Shown here one piece after another: positions 12,797 through 24,015 of a stretch of DNA of 64,000 bases. The translations under genes were made by a program, and so were the position numbers. How positions within the stretch are numbered: position 1 is the first letter of the stretch; every line of letters starts with the position of its first letter. Source of the DNA: Lutjanus erythropterus (Eukaryota; Chordata; Actinopteri; Lutjaniformes; Lutjanidae); the NCBI GenBank assembly GCA_020091685.1, contig CM034610.1, positions 15,194,724 through 15,258,723 on the forward strand. The letters run 5' to 3'. The notes under the pieces were generated by a model. The model searched no databases. It was not told the origin of the DNA and saw nothing but the letters and a program-made list of their open reading frames with translations.

Positions 12797-15700
12797 TGTG
12801 TCCCATGTCAGTGTGTGTACATGCTCATTAGTCAGGATTTGATATAAATAAACAATTTAATTTACAAAATGATATAATAATATTTATAGATATTATTAAT
12901 GTAATTTGCAAGCACAGTAAGTCTACCCCACCGGAGGACAATAAAAATCAACCCACAGCAGCACATCAAAAGTAATCGAATTCTGCAGGAAAACCATAAA
13001 CCTGATAACACTGATTACTCAGACTGCAAACCAACTATAAATAGTTCTGATACCAAAATCGTTTCCCTTTCCCATAGAGTCTACATTCATATACAAATAT
13101 CTGTTTATAGAGATTAGGAACTAGCAGGCTGCTCGCTATCAGCCCATTCATGTCTGTTCTCTGCCACTCGTCTGAAGTAAGAGAAGTAAAAGTCAACAGC
13201 CATGCTATCAGCTCTGCGAGACTATATTTAGGCACAGTGGTTGTGGTCTTAATGTTAACCCCAGCATACTAACATGCTAACCATGTCAATGCTAGCATGC
13301 CAATGTTTCCCTGGTTTAATGTTTACCCAGTTCACCGTCTTAGTTTGTTATTTGGCACAGTAACATAAACCCCTTGGTGACACGAGAGGAAAAGTAATGA
13401 ATGTACAAAATGTATAGTTATATTTGTTTAAACTTTCTGGATCAAAACGGTGGGTCGACCTCCCATGCCTAAAGCCACATTCATGGTTAAAAAAATGCAG
13501 ATGCCGATCAACATTTTTAAATGTGAACGTCACAACTTAGTAATAACAGAGTAAAGAGTATCTAATGGAAAAATGTTCCTTTAAAAACTCACATAACCCT
13601 GTGCTCATGCTTGTTTATCATCCACAGCTGGACTGCACACTGGAACTAAACAAACCTAAAATGACAGAGCCACTTCCTTTGCTCACATGCTAGTCACTGA
13701 CTGGCTGAAAAGGAGAATGACTGGATTATATACCACACCAAATAGAACAGATCTATAACTTCCAAAGATCTGAAGCTATTTTTGAAGCTGGAAAATATCT
13801 CCACCAAGACTAATTTCCATCCTCAGGCCCTATCTGGTGACTGATTTATACCAGGAGGCATGTGCTGTGGCCAGGCCACACAGTTACAGTGAAGTCATCA
13901 TGAAGTCAAGCGAGCGTCTTCGTATGTCCACCGTGAATCAGTGTGAGCTGCTGTGTTAAAGCCTGGAACAACTGTGGACTTACACTAAAACAGTTGAACT
14001 GTTCAGCCTCTGTGTCTCATTTTCATGCTGCCGTGTGGACTCTTACCGTGCTCTGGACTCTGAAGTCTGACAGGGAAGCCATCAGTTTGTCCAGTTCCAG
14101 TGTGGCTGATGTTGCTGAAGGCTTTGCAGAACTAAAATACAAGAGGCAAGAAAATTAATTTAATAAATCCACAAAATAAACAACATCATCTGATCTTACT
14201 TAAAGAGATAGTTCACCCCCAAAATCACTCAGGTTGCGGGCAGAAACTTCTATGTCTCATAATGATAAAATTCAGCAATTCGCACCCAAACAATCTAAAT
14301 AAATTAACATTACCACAGGTAAGAGGAACAATATGTATTTTTGATTTGGGGGTGAACTGTCCCTGTAAAATACTGAAGACAATGAGTGCAAAATAAGCTC
14401 CAAGGAATTTATTAGAAACATTTTGCCCATGTTTGGTCTTTCTTAAGACAAGTGCTTGATTACTGAGAAAGACGTCATTAATAAAATCACTGGAGCTTAC
14501 TTAAAATACTTCAAAGAGTGGGACTTTGCCAGTGAATTCTGGATATTGTTGATAAAAATCGATGTTGATGGTTGTGTGTGCAATGAGCCACCTGTCTTTG
14601 AAAGTGTAATACCTATACAAAACAGATATACATGAGCATGTAAGAGCTAATTAAGATAATTCCTCACTTACATCTTGTCTCAAATCAGTTTAAACTGATC
14701 TGGAATAAGTGATGAAAATTCCTACTTCTGGCAAAACAATATTCTTCTGTATATGTTGCAACAACTTCACAGACAATGTTTTTCTCTTTCCTTTAACATG
14801 GCCATAATTTAAACAAGAATATATGTGATGTAATTCATATATATGCTAATGCAACCAGTGTATGTTAATTCATCTATTCTTTTTTATATAATTTAGCAAT
14901 ATTTATACTGTTTGGCTCTTTATTTGGTTGTCAGAATTACTAAAATATTATGAAAAGAATACTTCAAAATGCATTGTAAATGTTACACAGCTTCAAGTAG
15001 TTTGCAGTGCAGAACATCCACTAGAACTGCAGTGAGCTCTGTTGATAATTTAGATTTGACTACATTGATTAGATTCGGTACCTGGAGGAGGAGGTTGTGG
15101 CTTTGTCCTTAATCTTGTCCCTCTCATCTTTCTTAGAAGAAGGGAACTGAGCGAGTATCTCATCTGATGATAAAAACAAGATCACATGTAAGAAAACTTT
15201 CAGAACTAAAACACAGAGATATAAACGCACACAGATACACGCTAACCTGTGATGTTGAACTGGGTGGCGTTCAGCTCCTGTAACAGATGATCCAGCTCAC
15301 TCAGACCTCCACCCAGCAGCGAGGAGGAGGAGAAGGCTGGAGGAGGATCTGTGGTGCGTGGAGACCGTGGTTTACACACTGTGCTGTAAAGAAACACAAG
15401 ACAGGCCAAAAAGAACACAGATTAGGAAACATCCTGTTTTTCACTAATGTGGTCGGCTTCATCATGGCCACTTTGTCATGAATCAGAGGAGCCTCTTGAA
15501 CTTTGTCCGTTCAGAAATGAGTCACGTAGCAGTAGCCTACTCTTATTTGTCTCTAACAGTGGTTTAGGATCCAAACACACTAATTGAAAAGTGGATAGAA
15601 TGACAAACATAGAAAAAAAAAACAAGAAATTCATGATTTGTCTTGAATGTGGTTCCCTACTAGCTTTGGGCTGATATTTTCCCTGCAAACACAATGAGAG

Positions 15701-18700
15701 ACTTTCTCTGTGATGTAAAGTCCGAATAATCAACTTATATTCACTTATATTATATTTTATAATATTGCCTCATGACATATAATGATGATATGATTATATT
15801 TTGTATTATTAATCTGACTCTGCAAAGTAACATGTAGCTAAAGAAAGCAAATAAAGACATTTCCCTCTGAAATGCACAGACTATATGGCCATTCCACTCA
15901 CTTCACTCGTTCTGAATATAGCTGAGGTGTTGAAGGTTATTCAGAGGTCTGGACCCAGGCAAATAAATTTATTCTATGCAGATGATACTTTATTAAATCA
16001 AGGAGGGAGTTACCTGTATAATTTGTCTGGGCTGGAGTTCTGGTTGGATTTCATTGCAGCTGAAACCGTCTGAGAGACAAAACAGAAGCACAGTCCATCA
16101 AGTTTCTTCCATAAAAATGATAATACTAAGGACAAATAAATAAGAATGTGTAATGAGAAAATCGATCTGAATCACTGAGATAGACATATAAAGATGGCCG
16201 AGATGACAGCTTGCCAAAATGAAGCCAGAACATCTTGATTGCCCCCTAGTGGCTGGCTGCAGCATAGTTCATAAACTTTAAACCAAACAGTCAAATACAT
16301 TTTTCCTAAAGATGGTTTCTGACATTTTAAGTGCTTCTTACTATGCTGATGTATGTTCAAGTGATAATTTTTCTGTAAATTTGGTTTGATACGTTATTTG
16401 GTCTTGTCGTGGCTGACAGCTGAGCCTTGCCCAAGAATGAATCAGCTGGGTACATGGGCGGGAACTCAATACCGCGGCTCCAACCCTGGTCACCACTGTG
16501 CCGACTCTGGCCCCAAACAAAGTCATCAGCACAAGATGGCAGCGCTCGTACCCGGAATATCTGACTCCATCTAATTCAAACCAGCTAATCGTCTACCTGT
16601 TGCGGAGTGTAGGCCGGTGGCGGCGGCCGGGCTGGGGCGGTCTCCTCTGGAGCAGCATCAGCATTTTTTGGGGGGTCAGAGGTAAGCAGGACAGGACACC
16701 GAGCTAGAGGAGAGCCGGTGTTCTCCAGATCAGCAAGGAGGGCGTCTGGAAAGGAGAGATGAAAAAAAAAACGAATTAGAGAGAGAAAAAATAATGTAAC
16801 ATATAACAGCATGAATGTGATGGAAGTTTAGTTACATTTACAAGATAGTTTAGCTTCAGGTTGGTTAACTACCTCATAAAGTGTCTCTGTATCTTTATGA
16901 ATGTCCCTGATGAATGTTTTCAGTTTGTTTATGGAGTATTAAAGGGAAATAGAAAGGTAAGACACAGATTTAAGAACCATGCAGTGCAGTCGAAAATACA
17001 CTGGACCAATGACAGAACATAAGGTTGACACGAGGTTAAAGAAGTGAATGACGTACTGGCAGACAGAATGAAACACATGCAAACACATGCACAGACAGTT
17101 ACGTACCAAACACAACAATACGAGGACTGAGAGGGTAGTTAGGTGGCTCAGGCACTCCTAAGGAGAGACAGAGAGCCTGTGTGACCAAACCAGCAGCAGC
17201 AGCAAAATCGGCCCGCATGTCAGACACAACATGTAGGACAACAAGCGTCCTCAGACACCAGAGGACAGGACAGTCACAACCCAAAGATAATCCATCGACA
17301 CAGCGAAGTTATTAGAGCACACAAACATTTCTGCATTCATATCCAAGAAGACATGCCGGCATGGAAAGGAAGCAGAGGAAGAGTGTTTGGCAACTGATAT
17401 GTAAGTTCACTCCACCCCCCTTCAAGTCACTCAGTGCTGAAGTGGAAGCCGTCCAGACACTAGACTTGCTCAAGGGTTGAGCTTTGCCGCTGCATGACAT
17501 CATTTAGTGCTGACAAGTCTGTGTACGTGCGACTGAGGGCCAAAGCTGGCGTTTGTAAAAAAGTGGGCTGAACATGAGTAATTACAGACTCAAAGTTGTA
17601 GAGGAGAGGCTGCTGCCTAATGACTTCACCTTTCTCACTGCTGATACCATACTGAGCATTAATTTAGTGGTTCGCAACCTTTTTTTTCCTTGATGTACCC
17701 TCACAATCCGATCAGATGAGCTGAAGTAACCCTTCGTCGACAACACTGTTTATGTGCCAAATGTTTTATCTGCTATGGATATTTTTTTAACACTGTTAAA
17801 GAGCCAACAGGATTATTTAGCATTATACTTCAGAAAAGTTGTGAGACTTGGAAAAGACTTATTTAATCATTAAAATCAATCTAGCAGAGACTAAAATATC
17901 CTAGCTTTTGTTCCCTAGAAACACTGGATTATACAAATCTCCAAATCCTAAGGTTAGATTAATTATTTATTAGCATAAACTGTAATAACACGTCAGATTA
18001 GGCCATATTTTAGTGGTTTTAGGGAATGTGCTGCTGCCTTAACAAGTGTTGAATATAATCACTTTGTAATATAAAGCTTCAAACTGTTTCAGAATACTTG
18101 AAAAGCAACACGCATCTTCACTGGGGCGCTAGTTTCAGCCAACCCATCACCAAGATGCAACAGCAAGTACAACAACCCTACCCTAACCTTTGTAGCGTCC
18201 TTTGCTGTTTCCACATTATGACTTAAAGGGACTGTTCTCCCTAAAATCAAGAAAACGTATTTTATCTCTGGCCCGTAGTGCTGTTTATTCATCTAGATTA
18301 ATTTGGTGTAAGTTGCAGAGTTCTGGAGATATCAACCATAGAGATCTAGATGGATAAAAAGCACTTGCAACAGGTGAGGGGAAATGTATTTTTGATTCTG
18401 GGGGTGAACTGTTCCTTTACAAGCTCATGGGCACAACTAAATGAGAATAATGACTTCTAACTCTGGAAATGGAACAATCTGAGGAGCACAAAAATGCAGC
18501 ATTAATGCAAGCTGTCTGTAATAACGTTGTAGTCTCTAAGACAAAGCTGAGATAACAGTGACATCAATATGACATCACTGGGTTTATTTTCTCAGAGCTA
18601 ATGATGCCTTCGTGTCATACGATGGATGGTAGAGATGGGAAAGATTCCCATGTTTGCATCATCAAGACAGTTGTATGATTACAGACTTGGTTGCGTGAGC

Positions 18701-21700
18701 CTTAAATACAGTTCATTGACAATATGACACCATAAACATTACATTATGGTAAAATTACAGCAAGTATTGAAATGAGGTGTCCATATTTGTTTGGTTTTCA
18801 GGCAGTGCTGTATCAGTAAGTGACGAGTTGGAGGGATTGACGCGTTCAAAAAGACCTTTAAGTGGATATTGTTGGACTAATTTTTTTTTTATACAAGACA
18901 TAGTGATCTCAGAATTGCTGATGTTTAGGTTGCGCTTTTTTTTAATTCTCAGTAGACTTGGTCAAGTTTGCACACTACTATCACTTGGGGTGGCAGATGC
19001 TGGATGGTTCAACCGTGTATCCTTCATTTTTTAGTCATCTGTTCAACAAATACTCAAACCAGCTGCACTCAGGTTGTTAGGAGGTGTGTCCCTCAACAGA
19101 CAGGACAATGGAGACAGGATCTGGAGTGGTGAGGTCTGGAGCACACGGTTATAGTTAGACTATTTTAATACGGTGCTGTCCCTTGTTAAAAAGCTTTAAT
19201 TATAACCATGTGCTCCAGACCTCATCACTCCAGATAAACTTGGTTTGTAAGTTTTGCTAACACAAAGCAGCACAGATGAAGTCTCACCACAAGGTACTGG
19301 AATTGTAGATGTGCCAATTTCTATTTTTATGAGCACTTTAAGGAATTCTTTTTGGCTTACAAGCTGAGCTAAGAAGTCCGTTCTTGACCGTCGAAACTGA
19401 AGTTGTGAACACCACAAGATCCATTTTGATCTTTTTAGTCCATGTAGGACAGTTCCGACCTGGACCTTGTGGTGAGTTTTCTGATCTGCTGTTTCCAAGG
19501 TCCCTTAGAATTAAGGGTTCCAAAAAGGATCTTTCTGGAGGGCTGAAATTTCTACCGCGAACCTTTGGCTTCTGAGGAACCCTTTATTAGAGAGAGGGTT
19601 TTTCAATAGCATTTTGTAAGACTAAGGGTTCCCTTAAGAACCAATTTCATCCAAAGAACCCTTTTTGGAAGAAAGAGTTCCTCAAGGATTGTAGAAAGCT
19701 GAGGTGTCCTCATATATTCAGTTGATATCTTTACCGTCATTTCATGACATACAATAACATGCAGAGCAGAGTGTGGCTCTCTGCTCTGGTTTGTAATATA
19801 GGTTGAAGCGACAGCCCTCATTTCCCGCCACGCCTACTCTGCTGGACTGAGGTGTTCAAGTTTAATGTTTTATGTTCCAAAATGCTACAAAATGTTATAC
19901 TCTATGTTTGCTTATAATGTGTCTGTTTAGAAAATGGTGGTTTATTTTCTCTGCCAGGTGTAAGCCTGGAGGGGATCATGCGATTGCTTACGTGTGTGAC
20001 CAACAAACCTGGAGTTTGTCCGTTGCTTATCTGGCATACTACAGGACACATCAGCTTTATTTATTTTGTGCAAATTCATGACTGTATGCTGAAGGGCCTC
20101 TGATTCACACCTTTTGAAAAACCTTGAAAAAACTTCTTTTTTTTTTTGCCTCTGCACTGGCAGCAGCTGTGGCATGATGCATTATGGTTTTGGGTTGTCT
20201 AATTCTTGTGAACACAGTATCTCGAGAACGCCTTGAGGGAATTTCTTCAAACTTAGCACAAATGACCACTCAGACTCAAGGATCAACTGAAAACATTTTG
20301 GTTGTCAAAGGTCAATGGTCCATTCTACTCTTATGAGCACAATATCTCAGGAACGTTTGCGGGGAATTTCTTCAAATTTTGCAAAAAATGTCCACTTGGA
20401 CCCGAGGATGATAGATTTTGGTGCTCAAAGGTCAAACATGTTTTTAGCTGTAACTCAAGAATTCATACACTTAATCATAATTATGATAATATTTGATACA
20501 AATGGCTAACAAGATACTGCAGTGCTTTAGAGTAATTAAATAACCCTATCAATTGTAATTATAATCCATAACAGTTGGTGATGAAAGGGATTAAACCCAA
20601 ATTTCTTTTCAGTTTCCTGACATCTGCAGCTGTACTGAGTGCACTTTTCTAATGTTGGTAATTCTCATTTCTGTTGGCTTATAGTCTCAGCCATTTAACC
20701 AGGTAGAACCCGTTTAGATTCTCACATTCTAGTAACTTTTGTAGACTGATATAAAGGATGTTTGATCGATTAAACTTTTTTTGACATGACAGACCTAATC
20801 TAATTTACCCTGCCTTAGTTCATCCCTGTGGCCACTTCTGCCCCAGATGATTCACATGTCTGGTACGACCATGTGGTGAGAATCTTTTGAATATACTACT
20901 TGCCCTCCTCCTCCTCCCTGCTGTGTGTCTCTTGCACACATACACACACACACTTACAGACTAAACTGCTCATATAAGGAGCTGAACTTCTCTCAATGGG
21001 AATTATGACCATATTTAGAGCTGCCTGTCGACTTGTTTGTCTTGGCCAAAGGCCTCTCTAACAAGTGGTCTTTCTCACTGAAAAGCCTCGCCAGATCCAA
21101 TACATAAACTTACAACATTGTTGGACAACAGCATAAACTGAGTGTCCCGAACATGGCCACTGTGCTGCCTGACTAAAACGCTCACCCAGTCACCCAGTAA
21201 CTACATGCAATCCAATCCAGATGTGCCCAGATGTGCTTGGCTATGACTAGCCATTCCTTCCAGTATTGCTCGAAAAGCATAAATCCCTCAATCCTGAAGT
21301 GGACTTCAAGAAAAAAAAAAAAAACAACAACTGGCAGCTGAGGCAAAAAGAAGGCCTTTCTATTTTCATTGAACTCTGTGGCTTTTTGAAACAGCAGTGT
21401 GGCCCTGGGCTATTTCAGGGCCTTTCCAACTCAGTTATTCCCAAACACAAAGCGTCAGCTTCTCATAATGTTGTTATGAGAAAGAAAAGAAGTCTCCCTT
21501 TGACATCTTCATCAACAGAAATAAGACAGAACCAGACATGTTGCTTCTTTGAAATGGAAAACACTCTCTCGCACATTATGCGGCTTCTCTCCGTCCCTGA
21601 CTTGTTAATATTAATGGATGAGGAAAGCCCGCTGTGGATCCGCTTAATCTAATATACAAAGAATTTATTGAATTTGCAGGGCATGCATGAAAACACTTTA

Positions 21701-22494
21701 CAGCGGTCAGGCGGACACAGAATAATGTAGTATCAGTATTATCAAGGTTGCAACTATTTAAAGTTATCTTTTTTTATCGATAAATTGTTTTCAATTGAGT
21801 TCTTTGCTCCATAAAATGTCAAACAATTGTGAAAAAAAAATGTTGATCACTGATTCCAAAAGCCCTTGTTTTGTCTGAAAAAATTATCTGAAACGGAAAA
21901 ATATTCAGTTTATTATCACATAGGACTAAAGAAACCAGAAAACAGTCACATTTGAGAAGCTGAAATCAGAAAATTTGGACATAAAAAAAAGTCTCAAAAT
22001 AGTTAATCAGTTATCAAAATAGTCGGCAATTAATTTAATAGCTGACAACTAATCAATTAATCATTGCAGCTCTGGTTCTTATGTTACCTGTTTTTTAGTG
22101 TGTGTGCATTTATAGCTAGTTTGCTTGGAAATTTCAACACAATTGTGCAAAAAAAAAATTAATCTCAAAGGATAGAAGCACATGTGAACAGTATAGCATG
22201 GATTATGGGATGTATTATGAGAAGAAACCCTTATACAATAGAAGTTTTTGCTCCTTTAGTGTTGTAACTCAATGGGATCCCATAAAATCCCCTTTATATT
22301 ACAGCCTCATATACATGTGCCTGTGGACAAAGACAGCATATTCTGCTCCTCTGGGATTACCAGAGTGAACAGAGACCATATTTCCTCTGTTTAGGCACAC
22401 CACCCCTTCCCCAAAGATCCCCTCCAGATATCTCACCATGTAGTTACAACCCTGGAAACGAAGAACAGCCTTTACACTCACCCAAATCGTCCAT
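9227..22494 (-). CDS. tgfb1i1: Transforming growth factor beta-1-induced transcript 1 (Hic-5)
   Basis: Paxillin-family focal-adhesion adaptor that also acts as a nuclear-receptor coactivator. Coding exons (5' to 3'): 22482-22494, 16597-16745, 16014-16069, 15247-15383, 15082-15163, 14047-14121, 11853-12041, 10938-11111, 10738-10819, 10041-10189, 9227-9493. The start [14 protein letters not shown] is an LD1 motif split over the first two exons. Further LD motifs are [12 protein letters not shown] (about residue 100), [13 protein letters not shown] (about 150) and [12 protein letters not shown] (about 200). Four double-zinc LIM domains follow (about residues 223-452), with Cys/His intact, and the protein ends KLFG. 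The LD spacing and [15 protein letters not shown] favour Hic-5 over paxillin or leupaxin. All junctions are in phase except 15082-15163 to 14047-14121, where one base is missing from the sum, so a small exon of 3n+1 nt is probably absent from this model (see findings). Product about 457-459 aa. Intron 1 (about 5.7 kb) is large and rich in repeats. Confidence 0.93.
12759..12795. repeat. (GT)n microsatellite
   Basis: Uninterrupted GT dinucleotides, about 18 units, in the tgfb1i1 intron between exons 11853-12041 and 14047-14121. Confidence 0.95.
14200..14371. mobile_element. MITE copy, GACAGTTCACCCC family
   Basis: About 170 bp in a tgfb1i1 intron. The left end is TAAAGAGATAGTTCACCCCC and the right end GGGGGTGAACTGTCCCTGTA, an imperfect terminal inverted repeat. 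Non-coding. One of the family copies described in the findings. Confidence 0.75.
16184..16345. repeat. Interspersed repeat with CTAGTGGCTGGCTGCAG core
   Basis: Contains GCCCCCTAGTGGCTGGCTGC followed by an AT-rich CATAGTTCATAAAC tail. The same core and tail recur near 23968-24010 in the same orientation, so this is an interspersed fish repeat. Its boundaries are approximate and its class is unknown. Confidence 0.5.
18222..18421. mobile_element. MITE copy, GACAGTTCACCCC family
   Basis: About 200 bp in intron 1 of tgfb1i1. The left end is CTTAAAGGGACTGTTCTCCC and the right end GGGGGTGAACTGTTCCTTTA. The interior has CTGGAGATATCAACCAT and a CATCTAGATT-type segment shared with other copies. Confidence 0.75.
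19119..19235. repeat. 39-bp-arm inverted repeat (foldback)
   Basis: The arms are 19119-19157 and 19197-19235, complementary over 39 nt with three mismatches, separated by a 39-nt loop. The right arm contains GTGCTCCAGACCTCATCACT. It lies in the large first intron of tgfb1i1. It could be a decayed foldback transposon or a transcribed hairpin. Confidence 0.8.
20209..20455. repeat. Two-unit tandem repeat, 125-bp period
   Basis: Unit 1 begins at 20209 and unit 2 at 20334. Both carry, in order, a TGA(A/G)CACA start, TATCTC, GAACG, GGGAATTTCTTCAAA, CAAAAATG-like sequence, ATTTTGGT and a CAAAGGTCAA end. The copies are diverged by point changes and small indels. It resembles a repeat common in fish introns, from memory. 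Confidence 0.7.
21744..22076. mobile_element. Degenerate AT-rich MITE-like repeat
   Basis: Starts near AAGGTTGCAACTATTT and ends near ATTGCAGCTCTGG, giving short imperfect inverted ends around an interior of AT-rich TCGATAAATTG and ATCAATTAATC segments. A related GTTGCAGCCCTA end is seen near 46283. Non-coding; the class is inferred only from its ends. Confidence 0.4.
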
Positions 22495-22646
22495 GACGTG
22501 AATTCAGCCGAGTGTTTCCTTCTTTATGTGACACAGTCCGGACGCGGACAGCATTAATAAGTAGTGATGGACGAGTATCGCAGCCCGCAGGATAAGACTA
22601 TTGTCTGCGTCGGTCCTGAATAACTTCTTGGACACCGTTATCCGCC

Positions 22647-22712
22647 AAGAGAGGAGGAGGAGGAGAAGGAGGAGGAGGAGGAAGAGGAGGGAGAGGAGGA
22701 GGAGGAGGAGGG
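22647..22712. repeat. 66-nt purine-only (GGA/GAG)n tract
   Basis: Uninterrupted purines on the plus strand (pyrimidines on the tgfb1i1 sense strand), about 150 bp upstream of the tgfb1i1 start codon. It has partial mirror symmetry, a pattern associated with triplex DNA. It lies in the presumed promoter or 5' UTR. Confidence 0.85.
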
Positions 22713-23859
22713 CGTCCCGTTTCTTTTTCCTACACGGCTCTCCCTGTCTCTTCCTGTGTAATGCTTACCAGAGGACCTCAGACTGGAGAAGAAGGCGTAG
22801 TTAAATAAATGTGGTTACAAACCCGCATTCCCCGGACACGAGACGTCATCCTGGACATTCCTGTCCATATTTGGGAGAGAAACATTAAGCAGCACAAGAC
22901 GCTGCTGCGACCAATCGGTGACAGAAAATATTGAAAATGCATTTACTACAGTGTCCTTTACTGTATGTGCAACATAGTGATATACACTACTTTTTTTGTG
23001 TGAGGATTTTTCATAAATAGATTTATTTGATATATTTTATATTTATGTTTATTTCATACAAATTTTAAATAATAACTTTATACATTTTTTAAAATATATT
23101 TTAGCCGATTCTGTTAGTTTAATAAGTGTTTATCTGTATTGCACGTGTGCAGCATGAGGGAACTGCAACTCTGTGTTGTATGATGCTAATAAATTACCCT
23201 AAAACTGTGATATCCACTTTTTCTTCCACATGTATCCCCAGCCAGCATTGTGGGTTGATCTTATAAATATGCTTTCATTAGTGTGTAATAATCTTAAAAT
23301 AAGGATTGTGTTTTTGTTACCTTTGTGTGAGATGTTTATATCTAGAGAGGATGCGGTTCCCATAAATGTATTATGAAGCTTGACAGCAGACGACGGAGCC
23401 ATTTCAGTCCAATGAGAATTCCTCACCCAGTGCAAAAAGTTTTCTTGCTTCGACTTACTTCCACAATATGCAGTCCACTGAAAATGTACAGAACGCTTAG
23501 TTCCTTAGGGTTACACCTGCTGATCCTGCCTGCTAGTTGCTGCTTGGCCCATAGACTTTACATTATGATGACATTACAAAATATTGCTTAAAATCAAATT
23601 TTCCCAGCTTAAGGAAAGTTTCACAAATATAAAACCCCAATGGATCAAAAATTCATAACAGAAAGAGTCATGACTGACCTTGTTTGCAGTTGGAGTGGTC
23701 CTGTCAACAGTTTTAGAGACATCTCTATTGTAATGTTGGTTTATGGTGGCTTAAAATGCTTTTTGGGAAGCATTTCTACCGAAATACCACAAGTGGCCAC
23801 TGGGACAAACTGTAAGCAAGTTTGAGAGGAAACGCCCAGTCTGGCTTCCATAATACAGT

Positions 23860-24015
23860 ACATCTATGGCGCATCTTCTTCCATGGAGGCCACCATGTTG
23901 CACCATCATGTGCGTGCAGTAGTCCAGAACAGACAAACCAAACATTGGCTCTAGATGTGGCCTTTTGTGTTTTTTGCCCTCTAGTGGCTGGCTGCAGTAT
24001 AGGTGATAAACCTAG
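23860..24015. repeat. Second copy of CTAGTGGCTGGCTGCAG repeat
   Basis: Contains GCCCTCTAGTGGCTGGCTGC followed by AGTATAGGTGATAAAC. This is the same core and tail as the copy at 16184-16345. Boundaries are approximate. Confidence 0.5.

Noticed and set aside
21266..21652. 128-residue ORF in tgfb1i1 intron 1
   Set aside because: Antisense to the gene, low-complexity Lys/Asn start, no domain or splice context.
22601..22804. Arg/Lys-rich 67-residue ORF
   Set aside because: Produced by the GGA/GAG purine tract in the tgfb1i1 promoter; no family resemblance.
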